Made by a program: the position numbers and the translations under genes
Notes under the pieces: model-generated
Databases searched by the model: none
What the model was told of the DNA's origin: nothing
What the model saw: only the letters and a program-made list of their open reading frames with translations
Origin: Teichococcus rhizosphaerae
Lineage (GTDB): Bacteria > Pseudomonadota > Alphaproteobacteria > Acetobacterales > Acetobacteraceae
Direction: 5' to 3'
DNA length: 64,000 nucleotides
Assembly: GCF_002631185.1 (NCBI RefSeq)
Contig: NZ_PDNU01000002.1
Span: 62,001 to 126,000 of the forward strand
Part shown: positions 49,082-58,897 of the stretch, one piece after another
Layout: each line of letters opens with the position of its first letter
Position numbering within the stretch: the first letter of the stretch is position 1

Positions 49082-50164
49082 TCAGACCGGCATGGAAACG
49101 CCGCGCGCCAGCGGGTTCCGCTCCGCCGGCAGGTCGTGCAGGTGGCAGGCCGCCCACTGTCCCGGCGCGGTCTGCTGCAGCTTCGGCTCATCGACCTTGC
49201 AGCGGTCGAAGGCATAGGGGCAGCGCGTGTGGAAGCGGCAGCCCGAGGGCGGGTTGATCGGGCTCGGCACGTCGCCCGTGAGCACGATGCGCTGGCGCGC
49301 CGAGCCAGGCTCCGGCACCGGCACGGCCGAGAGCAGCGCCTCGGTGTAGGGGTGCTTGGGCGCCCCGAACAGCTCGCGCCTTGGCGCGATCTCGACGATC
49401 TTGCCAAGATACATCACCGCCACGCGGTGCGTCATGTGCTCGACGATGGCGAGGTCGTGGCTGATGAACAGCAGCGCGAGGCCCAGCTCCTTCTGCAGGT
49501 CCTGCAGCAGGTTGACGATCTGCGCCTTGACCGAGACGTCGAGCGCCGAGACCGCCTCGTCGCAGACGATCAGGTCCGGCTCGCCGGCCAGCGCGCGGGC
49601 GATGCAGATGCGCTGCCGCTGCCCGCCCGAGAACTCGTGCGGCCAGCGGTTCACGGCGTCGCGCGGCAGGCGCACCGTGTCCATCAGCCTGGCCACGCGC
49701 TCGTCGAGGTCGGCGCTGTTCTTGGCCAGGCCGAAATTGCGGATCGGCTCGGCCAGCAGGTCCTTCACCCGCATGCGCGGGTTGAGGCTGGAGAACGGGT
49801 CCTGGAACACCACGCCGACGCGGCGGCGCATCGGCCGCAGCTTGGCCTGGCTGAGATCGTCGATGCGCTGGCCGTCCAGCACCACCTGCCCCGCCGTGGG
49901 CGGGAACAGCCGCAGCAGCGCCTTGCCGACGGTGGACTTGCCGCAGCCGGATTCGCCCACCAGCGAGAGCGTCTCGCCCTTGTCGATGTGGAAGCTGACG
50001 CCGTCCACCGCATAGACATGGCCGGTGGTGCCGCCGAAGAAGCCCGCCTTGATGGGGAAGTGCTTCTTGAGGTCGTTCACCTCCAGCAGCGGCCTGCCGC
50101 CGCGGCCAGGGGGGCGCTTCGGCGCGGTGGCGTGGGCGGGGTGGGTTCCCATGGTCATGCTCAT
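49082..50164 (-). CDS. Peptide-type ABC transporter ATP-binding protein (DppF/OppF-like)
   Basis: This is the second ATPase of a dipeptide/oligopeptide/nickel importer (360 residues). It has Walker [17 protein letters not shown], signature [15 protein letters not shown], Walker [13 protein letters not shown] and the switch His in [12 protein letters not shown]. The C-terminal oligopeptide extension with a Cys set ([16 protein letters not shown]...WAACH) is a 4Fe-4S-like motif usual in DppD/DppF. It begins inside the DppD-like stop (ATGA) and is the last gene before a strong terminator. Substrate class is assigned from the family. Confidence 0.93.
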   Translation of the reverse strand: MSMTMGTHPAHATAPKRPPGRGGRPLLEVNDLKKHFPIKAGFFGGTTGHVYAVDGVSFHIDKGETLSLVGESGCGKSTVGKALLRLFPPTAGQVVLDGQRIDDLSQAKLRPMRRRVGVVFQDPFSSLNPRMRVKDLLAEPIRNFGLAKNSADLDERVARLMDTVRLPRDAVNRWPHEFSGGQRQRICIARALAGEPDLIVCDEAVSALDVSVKAQIVNLLQDLQKELGLALLFISHDLAIVEHMTHRVAVMYLGKIVEIAPRRELFGAPKHPYTEALLSAVPVPEPGSARQRIVLTGDVPSPINPPSGCRFHTRCPYAFDRCKVDEPKLQQTAPGQWAACHLHDLPAERNPLARGVSMPV

Positions 50165-51153
50165 GCGGCGACGGCCTCCTTCACCGCGTAATGGCAGGCG
50201 GCGACATGGCGCGGCGCCTTCTCCTCCAGCGCCGGCGGAACCTCGCGGCACAGCTCGGTCGCATGCGGGCAGCGGCTGGCGAAGACGCAGCCCTGGATCT
50301 TCTGCTTCAGGCTGGGCACCAGGCCGGGGATCTCGGCCAGGCGCTCGGTCGTGCCGTCCAGCGAGGAGCCGAGCTTCGGCACGGCGCCGAGCAGGCCCTG
50401 GGTGTAGGGGTGCTTGGGCGCGCGGAACAGCTCCTCCACCCGCGCCTCCTCCACCTTGCGCCCGGCATACATGACGATGACCCGCTCGGCGACCTCGGCC
50501 ACCACGCCGAGATCGTGGGTGATCAGCACGATGGCGGCGCCGACGCGGTGCTTCAGGTCGCGCATCAGGTCGAGGATCTGCGCCTGGATGGTGACGTCGA
50601 GCGCCGTGGTCGGCTCGTCGGCGATCAGCAGCTTCGGGTTGCAGGCCAGCGCGATGGCGATCATCACGCGCTGGCGCATGCCACCCGAGAGCTGGTGCGG
50701 GTATTCCTTCACCCGCTTGGCCGGCGCCGGGATGCCGACCAGCGTCAGCATCTCCACCGCCTTGGCCTCGGCCTGGGACTTGGAGAGCCCCTGGTGCAGC
50801 CGCAGCGCCTCGCCGATCTGCTGCCCGATGGAGAGCACCGGGTTCAGCGAGGTCATCGGCTCCTGGAAGATCATGCTGATCTCGTTGCCGCGGATGTCGC
50901 GCATCTCGCGCTCCGACAGCTTCAGCAGGTCGCGCCCCTCGAACCGGATGGAGCCGGCGAGCTGGCCCGGCGGCTCCGGGATCAGCCGCAGGATCGACAT
51001 GGAGGTGACGGACTTGCCGCAGCCGGACTCGCCCACGATGGCGACGGTCTCGCCCGCCTCCACCGAGAAGGTGAGCCCGTCCACGGCGCGGTTCACGCCG
51101 CCATCGGGGGTGCGGAAATGGGTCTGGAGGTTCTCGACTTCGAGCAGCGCCAT
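50161..51153 (-). CDS. Peptide-type ABC transporter ATP-binding protein (DppD/OppD-like)
   Basis: This first ATPase of the importer (330 residues) has Walker [17 protein letters not shown], signature [15 protein letters not shown], Walker [13 protein letters not shown] and the switch His in [12 protein letters not shown]. The C-terminal oligopeptide motif with Cys residues ([21 protein letters not shown]) matches DppD. It starts five bases after the second permease gene and overlaps the DppF-like gene by four bases. Confidence 0.93.
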   Translation of the reverse strand: MALLEVENLQTHFRTPDGGVNRAVDGLTFSVEAGETVAIVGESGCGKSVTSMSILRLIPEPPGQLAGSIRFEGRDLLKLSEREMRDIRGNEISMIFQEPMTSLNPVLSIGQQIGEALRLHQGLSKSQAEAKAVEMLTLVGIPAPAKRVKEYPHQLSGGMRQRVMIAIALACNPKLLIADEPTTALDVTIQAQILDLMRDLKHRVGAAIVLITHDLGVVAEVAERVIVMYAGRKVEEARVEELFRAPKHPYTQGLLGAVPKLGSSLDGTTERLAEIPGLVPSLKQKIQGCVFASRCPHATELCREVPPALEEKAPRHVAACHYAVKEAVAA

Positions 51154-51157
51154 GGCG

Positions 51158-52084
51158 TTACACCCGCTTCGCCGCGCGCGGATCGAGCGAATCCCGCAGG
51201 CCGTCGCCCAGCAGGTTCACCGCCAGCACGGTGATGGAAAGGAAGATGGCGGGGAAGAACACGATGTAGGGCTTCACCTGCCACAGCGCCCGCCCCTCGG
51301 CCATGATGTTGCCCCAGGAGGGGATGATGGGCGGCGTGCCCGCGCCGATGAAGGAGAGGATCGCCTCGGTGATCATGGCGCTGGCGCAGATATAGGTGGC
51401 CTGCACGGTCATCGGCGCCAGGGTGTTGGGCAGGATGTGGCGCCAGATGATGACCGGCGTGCGGGTGCCGGAGGCCACCGCGGCGTCCACATAGGGCTGC
51501 TCGCGCAGGCTGAGCACCACGCCGCGCACCAGGCGGGAGACGCGCGGGATCTCGGCCACCGTGATGGCCAGGATGACATTGCCGACCGAGCCCCGCGTCA
51601 GCGCCATCAGCGCGATGGCGAGCAGGATGGAGGGGATCGACATCAGCCCGTCCATGACGCGCATGATGATGCTGTCCGCCCAGCGGACGAAGCCCGAGAC
51701 CAGGCCGATGAACAGGCCGATGACCGAGGCGGCGATGGCCACGCCGAAGCCCACAATGAGCGAGACGCGAGTGCCGTAGAGCACGCGGGAATAGACGTCG
51801 CGCCCCAGCATGTCCGTGCCGAACCAGTGGGCGGCGGAGGGATCGCGCGTGCGCATGACGGGTGCGAGCGCCGTCGGGTCCTTCGTCCAGAGAAAGGGGG
51901 CGAAGATGGCGACCGCGATCATGAGCAGCAGCAGGGAGCCGCCGATGGCGATGGTGGGGTGGCGCGTCAGGTAGCCCAGGAAGCCCTTGCGGGGCTGCTT
52001 CGGCTGCATGACGTCCGGCAGAGGGGGCGCCGCGGCGACGCTCTGCCGCGAGACGGCGCCCGGGGGCAGGATGGTGGTGCTCAA
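51158..52084 (-). CDS. Peptide-type ABC transporter permease (DppC/OppC-like)
   Basis: This 308-residue permease has a long N-terminal cytoplasmic stretch, a first span near residue 45, and about five more hydrophobic segments. The family motifs [22 protein letters not shown] and the EAA loop [26 protein letters not shown] are present. Its start overlaps the DppB-like stop by four bases. It pairs with DppB-like as the membrane channel. Confidence 0.93.
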   Translation of the reverse strand: MSTTILPPGAVSRQSVAAAPPLPDVMQPKQPRKGFLGYLTRHPTIAIGGSLLLLMIAVAIFAPFLWTKDPTALAPVMRTRDPSAAHWFGTDMLGRDVYSRVLYGTRVSLIVGFGVAIAASVIGLFIGLVSGFVRWADSIIMRVMDGLMSIPSILLAIALMALTRGSVGNVILAITVAEIPRVSRLVRGVVLSLREQPYVDAAVASGTRTPVIIWRHILPNTLAPMTVQATYICASAMITEAILSFIGAGTPPIIPSWGNIMAEGRALWQVKPYIVFFPAIFLSITVLAVNLLGDGLRDSLDPRAAKRV

Positions 52085-53022
52085 TACCGGATCCTCGGGT
52101 CGAACAGGGTGTAGCTGAGGTCAATGAGGAGGTTGACCAGCACGTAGACGAAGCTGAACAGCAGGATCACGCCCTGGATCACCGGGTAGTCGCGGCGCAG
52201 GATGGCGTCCACCGTCAGGCGGCCGAGGCCGGGAATGGCGAAGACGCTTTCCGTCACCACCGCGCCGCCGATCAGCAGCGCGACGCCGATGCCGATGACC
52301 GTGACGATGGGAACGGCCGCGTTCTTCAGCGCGTGGACGAACAGCATGGTGCCCTGCCCCGCGCCCTTGGCCCGCGCCGTGCGGATGTAGTCCTGCTGCA
52401 GCACCTCCAGCATGGTGGCGCGGGTGATGCGGGCGATCAGGGCGATATAGACGCCGCCCAGCGCCACCGCCGGCAGGACGAGGTTGGACAGCCACGGCCC
52501 GACGCCCTGGGCGAAGGGCGTGTAGCCTTGCACCGGGAACCAGTCGAGCTCCAGCGCGAAGAAGTAGGCCAGCAGGTAGCCCACCACGAAGACGGGCACC
52601 GAGAAGCCGAGCACGGCGAAGGCCATCACGCCGCGGTCGATCCAGGAGCCCGCCTTCCAGGCCGCGACCACGCCGAGCGGCACGGCGATGGTGATCGCCA
52701 GGAACAGCGTCACCACCATCAGCGAGAGCGTGGGCTCGATGCGCTGGGCGATCATCCGCGTCACCGGCAGGTTGGTGAAGATGGAGACGCCGAGGTCGCC
52801 CCGCAGGATGCGGAACACCCACTCCCCGAACCGCACCAGGAAGGGGCGGTCGAGGCCGAGGCTGGCGCGGATCCGCTCCACATCGGCCGGCGTGGCCTGG
52901 TCACCCGCGATGACCGCCGCCGGATCGCCGGGGGCGATGTAGAGCAGGCTGAAGACAAACAGGGCCACGATCGCCATCACGGGGATCGTCGCCAGGACAC
53001 GTCGGACGATGTAGGCGAACAT
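52081..53022 (-). CDS. Peptide-type ABC transporter permease (DppB/OppB-like)
   Basis: This 313-residue permease starts [21 protein letters not shown], the usual first span of DppB. It carries [10 protein letters not shown], an [16 protein letters not shown] segment, the EAA loop [27 protein letters not shown] and a final span ending in PRIRY. The gene follows the nearest binding-protein gene by nine bases and overlaps the DppC-like gene by four bases. Confidence 0.93.
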   Translation of the reverse strand: MFAYIVRRVLATIPVMAIVALFVFSLLYIAPGDPAAVIAGDQATPADVERIRASLGLDRPFLVRFGEWVFRILRGDLGVSIFTNLPVTRMIAQRIEPTLSLMVVTLFLAITIAVPLGVVAAWKAGSWIDRGVMAFAVLGFSVPVFVVGYLLAYFFALELDWFPVQGYTPFAQGVGPWLSNLVLPAVALGGVYIALIARITRATMLEVLQQDYIRTARAKGAGQGTMLFVHALKNAAVPIVTVIGIGVALLIGGAVVTESVFAIPGLGRLTVDAILRRDYPVIQGVILLFSFVYVLVNLLIDLSYTLFDPRIRY

Positions 53023-53031
53023 GCTTTTCGA

Positions 53032-54642
53032 TCAGCTCTTGGTGACGCCCCAGAAGAACGGGATCGGCGCCTTCACGACGCCGGACACGTTCTTCCGCCA
53101 GGCCTGGTAAGAGAGGAAGAAGCCGGTCGGGGCGTAGAGCCCGAAATCCATGGCTTCCTTGTTCAGCTTGTCGATCGCGGCCTTCTCCGCGGTCATGTCG
53201 GGGGCGGCGAACCACGCATCGCGCGCCGCCTCGATGGCTTCACTCTTCGGCCAGCCGAACCAGGCGCCGTCGCCATTGGCGCGGATCGCGGTGTAGGCGG
53301 CGGGGTTGATGCAATCGGCGCCGGCATGCCAGGTGTGGAAGACATGCCAGCCGCCCTGGCTCGGCGGGGTCTTCACGGCCCGGCGGCTGCCGACCGTGCC
53401 CCAGTCGGTGGCGACGAAATCGACATTCATGCCGATGCGCTTCAGCAGGTCGGCGCTGACATCGCCGAAGGCCTTGGTGATGGGCTGGTCCTGCGCCACC
53501 AGGATGGTGATGGGCTGGCCGTCATAGCCCGCCTCCTTCAGCAGCTTCTTGGCGCCCTCGTAGTCCCGCTTGCCCTTCAGCGGCTCACCGCCCGCTTCCG
53601 AGTAGAGCGGGGTGTCGGGCGTGAAGAAGCCGGGCAGCGGCTTCCACAGCTCGGGGTTGTCGCCCACGAGCGCGCGCATGTAGTCCTCCTGGCTCATCGC
53701 CATCAGCACGGCACGGCGGGCGCGCGGGTCGTTGAACGGCGCGTGCAGGTGGTTCATGCGGAAGCTGCCGACATTGCCCAGCGGGTCGGCGATGTCGACA
53801 TTGACGTTGCGGTTGCGCTTCAGCAGCGGCACCAGGTCGGCGATGGGGTTCTCCCACCAGTCCACCTCGCCATTCTGCAGCGCGGAGGAGGCGGTGGCCG
53901 GATCGGGCATGATGACCCACTCCACCTTGTCCACCATCACGCGCTTGCCGCCGGCCATCCAGTCGGCTGCCTCTTCGCGCGGCACATAGCCATCGAATTT
54001 GGCGAAGGATGCCTTGGCGCCCGGCACCCACTCGTCCTTCACGAAGCGGAAGGGGCCGGAGCCGACATACTCGGTGATCTGCTGGAACGGATCGGTCTTC
54101 GCGATGCGCTCGGGCATGACGAAGCTGCAGGGCGAGTTGTTCTTCGCCAGGGCCAGCAGCATCTTCGGGTAGGGCTGCTTCAGCGACCAGCGGAAGGTGC
54201 GGTCGTCCACCGCTACCAGTTCGTTCTGGATGGCGCGGATCATCTGCCCCATCGGGTCACGCACCGCCCAGCGGGCCATGCTCGCCACCGCGTCCTTGGC
54301 CAGCACCGGCTCGCCATCGTGGAACTTCAGGCCGGAGCGCAGCTTGAAGGTCCAGGTCAGGCCGTCGGCCGAGACCTCCTCGCTTTCCACCATCTGGCGC
54401 TGCGGCTGCAGCTTGGAATCGAAGCCGTAGAGCGTGTCCCACACCAGCATGGCGGCGTTGCGGACGACATACTGCGTGCCCCAGATGGGGTCGAAATTGG
54501 CGAGGTTCGCCTGCGGCACGAAGCGCAGCGTGCGCGCCGCCGCGCCCTGCGCCAGGGCCGGCGCGGACAGGCCGCCGCCGAGCGCCGGAACACTTGCCGC
54601 GCCGGCGGCGAACTTCAGGAAAGACCTGCGTTCCATCGTCAT
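53032..54642 (-). CDS. ABC transporter substrate-binding protein, family 5 (copy 1, operon-linked)
   Basis: This 536-residue periplasmic binding protein has a twin-arginine signal, MERRSFLKFAAG, with cleavage near ALAQG. The mature protein has the family 5 core: LRFVPQANLANFDPIWGTQYV, WTFKLRSGLKFHDGEPVLAKD (the SBP_bac_5 signature) and RMNHLHAPFNDPRARRAV. It is nine bases before the first permease gene, so it is the natural partner of the transporter. Two close paralogues lie just upstream. The ligand could be a peptide, nickel, opine or glutathione. Confidence 0.92.
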   Translation of the reverse strand: MTMERRSFLKFAAGAASVPALGGGLSAPALAQGAAARTLRFVPQANLANFDPIWGTQYVVRNAAMLVWDTLYGFDSKLQPQRQMVESEEVSADGLTWTFKLRSGLKFHDGEPVLAKDAVASMARWAVRDPMGQMIRAIQNELVAVDDRTFRWSLKQPYPKMLLALAKNNSPCSFVMPERIAKTDPFQQITEYVGSGPFRFVKDEWVPGAKASFAKFDGYVPREEAADWMAGGKRVMVDKVEWVIMPDPATASSALQNGEVDWWENPIADLVPLLKRNRNVNVDIADPLGNVGSFRMNHLHAPFNDPRARRAVLMAMSQEDYMRALVGDNPELWKPLPGFFTPDTPLYSEAGGEPLKGKRDYEGAKKLLKEAGYDGQPITILVAQDQPITKAFGDVSADLLKRIGMNVDFVATDWGTVGSRRAVKTPPSQGGWHVFHTWHAGADCINPAAYTAIRANGDGAWFGWPKSEAIEAARDAWFAAPDMTAEKAAIDKLNKEAMDFGLYAPTGFFLSYQAWRKNVSGVVKAPIPFFWGVTKS

Positions 54643-54684
54643 ACCCCCTCATCTCCCAGCATCGGGCCATTCCGGCCGCTTGTC

Positions 54685-54732
54685 GGTCCGCCGACCCCCG
54701 GCCCTGTGCCCGGGGGATGCTGGCGGCGGACC
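54685..54732. repeat. Nested perfect hairpin between two binding-protein genes
   Basis: Outer arms GGTCCGCCG and CGGCGGACC (9 bp) enclose inner arms CCCCCGG and CCGGGGG (7 bp). The element lies in the 136 bases between copies 2 and 1. There is no T-run. On the operon mRNA it would form a strong stem that could cap or process the message. Confidence 0.65.
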
Positions 54733-54778
54733 AGCACATATCGTGCCACCCTGTCCGGGCCGCGCGGAAGGAGCGCGG

Positions 54779-56371
54779 CTAGGCCTTCTCGATGTTCCAG
54801 AACACCGTCGATGGCGAGCGCTGCACGCCGCGCAGCGTCCGCCGCCAGGCCGAGGGCTGCCAGTAGTAGCCGAGCGGAATGTAGGGGATGGTCTGCATGG
54901 CGCGGGCATTCAGCGCATCGCCGATGCGCTTGGCCTCGGCCGGCTCCCCCGCGCGCAGCCACTCGGCGCGCAGCCGCTCGATCTCCGGGTCATCCGGCCA
55001 GCCGAACCATGCATCCTTCCCATTGGCACGGAGCATCAGATGGATCGGCGGAAGGTTCAAGGAGGTGCCCAGAGAAGTGGTGTGGAACACGCTCCAGCCA
55101 CCCTTGTCCACCGGCTCGCGGCTCGTGCGCCGTTGCACCAGCGTGCCCCAATCCGTTGAAACAAATTCGACATTCATTCCGAGGCGGCGCAGCAGGTCGG
55201 CCGTGACCAGGGAGAGGGCGTTGATCTGCGGGTAATCGCCTGGCGCTAGCAGCACCACCTTCTCGCCGGCATAACCCGCGGCCTTCAGCGCCTCCCGCCC
55301 GCGCTCCACGCTGCGCGTCTTGAGGATCTCGCTGCCCTGCTCGGTTTCCAGCGCCGAGCCGCAGGTGAAGACGCCCGGGCACTCGCCCCAGGCATCGGGC
55401 GCCTCGCCCGCGACCGCCCGCAGGTAGTCGCGCTGGTCCACCGCCATCGCCACGGCGCGGCGGATGGCCTGGTTGTCGAAGGGCGGCTGCAGATGGTTGA
55501 GGCGGAGGCAGCCATAGGTGCCTTCGGTAAGGCGCTGCTCCACCACCAGGTCGCGGTTGCGCCTGAGCAGCGGCAGCAGGTCGTGCAGCGGGTATTCCCA
55601 ATAGTCCTGCTCGCCCGTCAGCATGGCGCTGGATGCCACGGCGGGGTCGCTGATCACCGTCCATTCCACGCGGTCCAGCAGGGGCCGCTTGGCGCCGGCC
55701 AGCCCGTCCGGCGCGTCGTCGCGCGGCACGTAGCCCGCGAACTTCTCCCACACGGATTTCTGCCCCGGGTTCCACTCGTCCGGCAGGAAGCGGAAGGGGC
55801 CGGAGCCGATCGCCTCGCGGATCTGGGTGAAGGCGTCCACCTGCCCCAGCCGCTCGGGCATGATGAAGGCGGGCGACGGGCTCTTGCCCAGGGCCAGCGC
55901 CAGGTAGGGAAAGGGCTGCTTCAGCCGGAAGCGCAGCCGCCGGTCGTCGAGGGCCGACAGTTCGTCGACCGACATCCAGAGCACCTGGCCGAAGGCGTCG
56001 CGCTTCGCCCAGCGCGCGATGGAGGCCACGCAGTCCCGCGCCCGCACCGCCTCGCCATCGTGGAACTTGAGGCCGGGGCGCAGGGTGAAGGTCCAGCTCC
56101 GCCCGTCATCCTCCACCGCCCATCCCTCCGCCATCTGCGGGCGCGGCTGGTTGCGGGCATCGACGGCGGTCAGCGTATCGTAGACCAGGTATCCGTGGTT
56201 CAGCGTGACCACCGCGGTGGTCCAGAACGGGTCGAGGCTGGTCAGGTTGGCCTGCGGCACCACGCGCAGCGTGCGGGACGCGGCACCCTGCGCCAGCCCC
56301 GGGCGCGGCAGCGCCATTCCCGCCAGCATCGCGCCAGCCCCCAGCATGCTTCTGCGAGACAGATCCGTCAT
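54779..56371 (-). CDS. ABC transporter substrate-binding protein, family 5 (copy 2)
   Basis: This 530-residue paralogue of the operon-linked protein has a twin-arginine signal MTDLSRRSMLGAGAML with cleavage near GLAQG. The mature part shows LRVVPQANLTSLDPFWTTAVV, WTFTLRPGLKFHDGEAVRARD and RLNHLQPPFDNQAIRRAV. I chose the ATG at 56371; upstream sequence in frame is Arg/Pro-rich and unlike the family. It lies 136 bases upstream of copy 1 with a strong nested hairpin between, and is preceded by a terminator. It may feed the same DppBCDF-like channel. Confidence 0.92.
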   Translation of the reverse strand: MTDLSRRSMLGAGAMLAGMALPRPGLAQGAASRTLRVVPQANLTSLDPFWTTAVVTLNHGYLVYDTLTAVDARNQPRPQMAEGWAVEDDGRSWTFTLRPGLKFHDGEAVRARDCVASIARWAKRDAFGQVLWMSVDELSALDDRRLRFRLKQPFPYLALALGKSPSPAFIMPERLGQVDAFTQIREAIGSGPFRFLPDEWNPGQKSVWEKFAGYVPRDDAPDGLAGAKRPLLDRVEWTVISDPAVASSAMLTGEQDYWEYPLHDLLPLLRRNRDLVVEQRLTEGTYGCLRLNHLQPPFDNQAIRRAVAMAVDQRDYLRAVAGEAPDAWGECPGVFTCGSALETEQGSEILKTRSVERGREALKAAGYAGEKVVLLAPGDYPQINALSLVTADLLRRLGMNVEFVSTDWGTLVQRRTSREPVDKGGWSVFHTTSLGTSLNLPPIHLMLRANGKDAWFGWPDDPEIERLRAEWLRAGEPAEAKRIGDALNARAMQTIPYIPLGYYWQPSAWRRTLRGVQRSPSTVFWNIEKA

Positions 56372-56575
56372 TGCCACCCCCTTGGGTTCCGGGCGCGGGC
56401 GCCCTCTCCTTCCGTGTGCTGGCGGCGCCGGCGCGTGGCCGGCCGGGCGGGATGCCGCGATGCATCTCCGCCTTCCTGAACGCGGCCCGGATCTTCCAGG
56501 TCCGCGCGCTCTCCCCTTTGCGAGTGGATCAGGCAGCGGCGCCGGCTGCAAGCGCCGTTGCCGCGCGCGCGGCAC

Positions 56576-56609
56576 AAAAATGCAGAAAGGCCTCGCGGGG
56601 AGGCCTTTC
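56576..56609 (-). terminator. Intrinsic terminator after binding-protein copy 3
   Basis: GAAAGGCCTC and GAGGCCTTTC are exact 10-bp arms with a 5-base loop. On the minus strand the stem is followed by TGCA and a TTTTT run. It begins about 62 bases past the copy 3 stop and separates it from copy 2. Confidence 0.7.
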
Positions 56610-56671
56610 GCGCAAGGCTGGCCGCGGGGCGGCGGAGAAACCTCGCTCCCCGCGCCATGCGTGGCGGGTGC

Positions 56672-58279
56672 CTATGCGCTCCGCTGCACGTTCCAGAACA
56701 TGGGCAGGCCCTTGAGCACGCCCGTCAGGTTGCGCCGGTAGGCCCAGGCCTGGAAGTACTGGCCGCAGGGCAGGTAGGGCACGTCCTGGAAGGCCTGGAG
56801 CTGGATGTCGCGCGCGATGGCCTTCTGCGCCTCCAGGTCCGGCGCCTCGAACCAGGCGTTGCGCAGCTCCTCCAGCCGCGGCGCGGTGGGCCAGCCGAAC
56901 CAGGCGTTCTGGCCGTTGCCGCGCAGCGCCTGCTGCACGCCGGGATTGAACATGTCCACCCCCGCCCAGAAGGTGAAGAACATGCTCCAGCCGCCCTTCT
57001 CCGGCGGCTCCTTGCTGGCGCGGCGCTGCACCACGCTGCCCCAGTCGGTCGAGACGAAGTCGACGTTCACCCCGCACTTCCGGAGCATGTCGTTGCCGAC
57101 CTGCGCCAGCGCGTTCAGCGAGGGGAAGTCGGCGGCGGCGATCAGCACCACCTTCTCCCCCTTGTACCCGGCGGCGGCCAGGTCGGCCTTCACCTTGTCG
57201 TAGTCGCGCGGGCTGGTCAGCGCCTCCATGCCGGCATCGGTGGCCAGCGGCGTGTCGGGGGTGAAAACGCCGACACCCTCGCGCCACAGGCTCTTGTCGG
57301 TGCCGATCACCGCCGTCATGAAATCGGCCTGGTTGACGGCGCCGAGCAGGGCACGGCGGATGGCCGGGTTGTTGAAGGGGGGGTGCAGGTGGTTGAACCG
57401 CGCGATGGCCATCAGCCCCGTCGGGTCCTGGATCTCCAGGTTGATGTTGCGGTTGCGGCGCAGCAGCGCCTGCAGGTCGCCCGGCGGCTGCTCCCACCAG
57501 TCCACCTCGCCGTTCTGCATGGCGTTGGCGGCGGTCGCCGCGTCGGGCATCACATGCCACTCGATGCGGTCGAAGTTCACCTTCTTCGGGCCCGCCGTCC
57601 AGCTCGCAGCGCCATTGGCGCGCGGCACGTAGTCGGCGAATCGCTCATAGACGATGCGCGCCCCCGGCACGCGCTCATCCTGCCTGAAGCGGAACGGCCC
57701 GGAGCCGATCATCTCCTTCACCGCCGTGGCGGAATCGGTCCTGGCCAGCCGCTCGGGCATCATGAAGCAGACCGGCGAGGCGGGCTTGCCCAGCGCCTCG
57801 AACAGCAGCGGGAAGGGCCGCTTCAGGCGGAACAGGATGGTCTTGTCGTCGGGGGCGGAAAGCTCGTCCACCGCCGTCATCATCACCTGGCCCAGCGCGT
57901 CCCGCCGCGCCCAGCGCTGGATGGAGGCCACGCAGTCGCGCGCCCGCACCGGCTCGCCATCGTGGAATCTCAGCCCCTCGCGCAGCGTCATGGTGACGCG
58001 GCGGCCATCCTCCTCGACGACATGGCCCTGCACCATCTGCGGCTGCGGCTTGTAGTCCTCGTCGAAGCCGTACAGCGTGTCCCAGATCATGTAGCCGTGG
58101 TTGCGCGTCACATAGGCGGTGGTGATGATCGGGTCGGCCACCGCGAGATCGGCCTGGGGGATGAACTTCAGCACCCTCGCGGCGCTGCCGCCTCCACTCC
58201 CCTGGCCGATGGCGAAACGGGGCAGCGCGGCCGTGGCGGCCAGCCCGGCGGTGGCGCCCAGCAGATGGCGTCGATACAT
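56672..58279 (-). CDS. ABC transporter substrate-binding protein, family 5 (copy 3)
   Basis: This 535-residue third paralogue starts MYRRHLLGATAGLAATAALP, a twin-arginine-like signal with a Tyr before the Arg pair and cleavage near AIGQG. The mature protein shows LKFIPQADLAVADPIITTAYV, MTLREGLRFHDGEPVRARD and RFNHLHPPFNNPAIRRAL. It is about equally close to both other copies by eye. It lies upstream of a terminator and so may be transcribed separately from the operon. The 130 bases before its start separate it from the divergent GtrA gene. Confidence 0.92.
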   Translation of the reverse strand: MYRRHLLGATAGLAATAALPRFAIGQGSGGGSAARVLKFIPQADLAVADPIITTAYVTRNHGYMIWDTLYGFDEDYKPQPQMVQGHVVEEDGRRVTMTLREGLRFHDGEPVRARDCVASIQRWARRDALGQVMMTAVDELSAPDDKTILFRLKRPFPLLFEALGKPASPVCFMMPERLARTDSATAVKEMIGSGPFRFRQDERVPGARIVYERFADYVPRANGAASWTAGPKKVNFDRIEWHVMPDAATAANAMQNGEVDWWEQPPGDLQALLRRNRNINLEIQDPTGLMAIARFNHLHPPFNNPAIRRALLGAVNQADFMTAVIGTDKSLWREGVGVFTPDTPLATDAGMEALTSPRDYDKVKADLAAAGYKGEKVVLIAAADFPSLNALAQVGNDMLRKCGVNVDFVSTDWGSVVQRRASKEPPEKGGWSMFFTFWAGVDMFNPGVQQALRGNGQNAWFGWPTAPRLEELRNAWFEAPDLEAQKAIARDIQLQAFQDVPYLPCGQYFQAWAYRRNLTGVLKGLPMFWNVQRSA

Positions 58280-58409
58280 GTCTTTCGGTCTCCCCGGAGG
58301 GTTCGGCCCTTCCTGTGGGCGAAGGGAAGCCGAGCCTCCGTCCGTGTGCAAGAGGCATGTTGCGCGCGCGGCCTTGGCAGGCCGCCGCCGCCGCCCTATC
58401 CCGCGCCGC

Positions 58410-58859
58410 ATGCCCCGCCCCGCGCAGCGCCCTCCGCAGAACTGGTCCCGGCACGCCGCGCTGGCCGGGCAGGCCTTCCGCTTCGGCGTGGTCGGCACGG
58501 CCGGCTTCGTGGTCGATACCGCGACGCTCTATCTGGCGCTGTGGCTCGGCGCGGGGCTGTATGGCGGGCGGGTGCTCTCCTACCTCGCGGCGGCGAGCGG
58601 CAACTGGGCGCTGAACCGCGCCTGGACCTTTCGCGCCGCGCGGCGCCCTGGGGGCCATGCCGGCGCGGCGCGGCAATGGGCGCTGTTCCTGCTGGTGAAC
58701 CTCGTGGGCTTCGCGGTGAACTACGGAACCTATGCCGCCCTGGTGGCGTCGTGGCCGCTGGCGGCGGCACATCCCGTGCTGGCGGTGGCGGCGGGCTCGC
58801 TCGCGGGCATGACGGGGAATTTCGTGCTGAGCCGCCGCTTCGTCTTCCGCGGCGCCTGA
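58410..58859 (+). CDS. GtrA family membrane protein
   Basis: This 149-residue protein has four hydrophobic spans in the GtrA pattern: FRFGVVGTAGFVVDTATLYL, a second span near residues 48-64, WALFLLVNLVGFAVNYGTYA and VLAVAAGSLAGMTGNFVLSRRFVF. GtrA proteins are thought to move polyprenyl-phosphate-linked sugars across the membrane or to aid this step. The GT2 gene begins 38 bases later, so the pair matches, as two genes, the fusion protein at 8975-10063. It is divergent from binding-protein copy 3. Confidence 0.88.
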   Translation: MPRPAQRPPQNWSRHAALAGQAFRFGVVGTAGFVVDTATLYLALWLGAGLYGGRVLSYLAAASGNWALNRAWTFRAARRPGGHAGAARQWALFLLVNLVGFAVNYGTYAALVASWPLAAAHPVLAVAAGSLAGMTGNFVLSRRFVFRGA

Positions 58860-58897
58860 GCCGCCCCATCTGGATCTGGCCCCGCGGAACCGCCACC

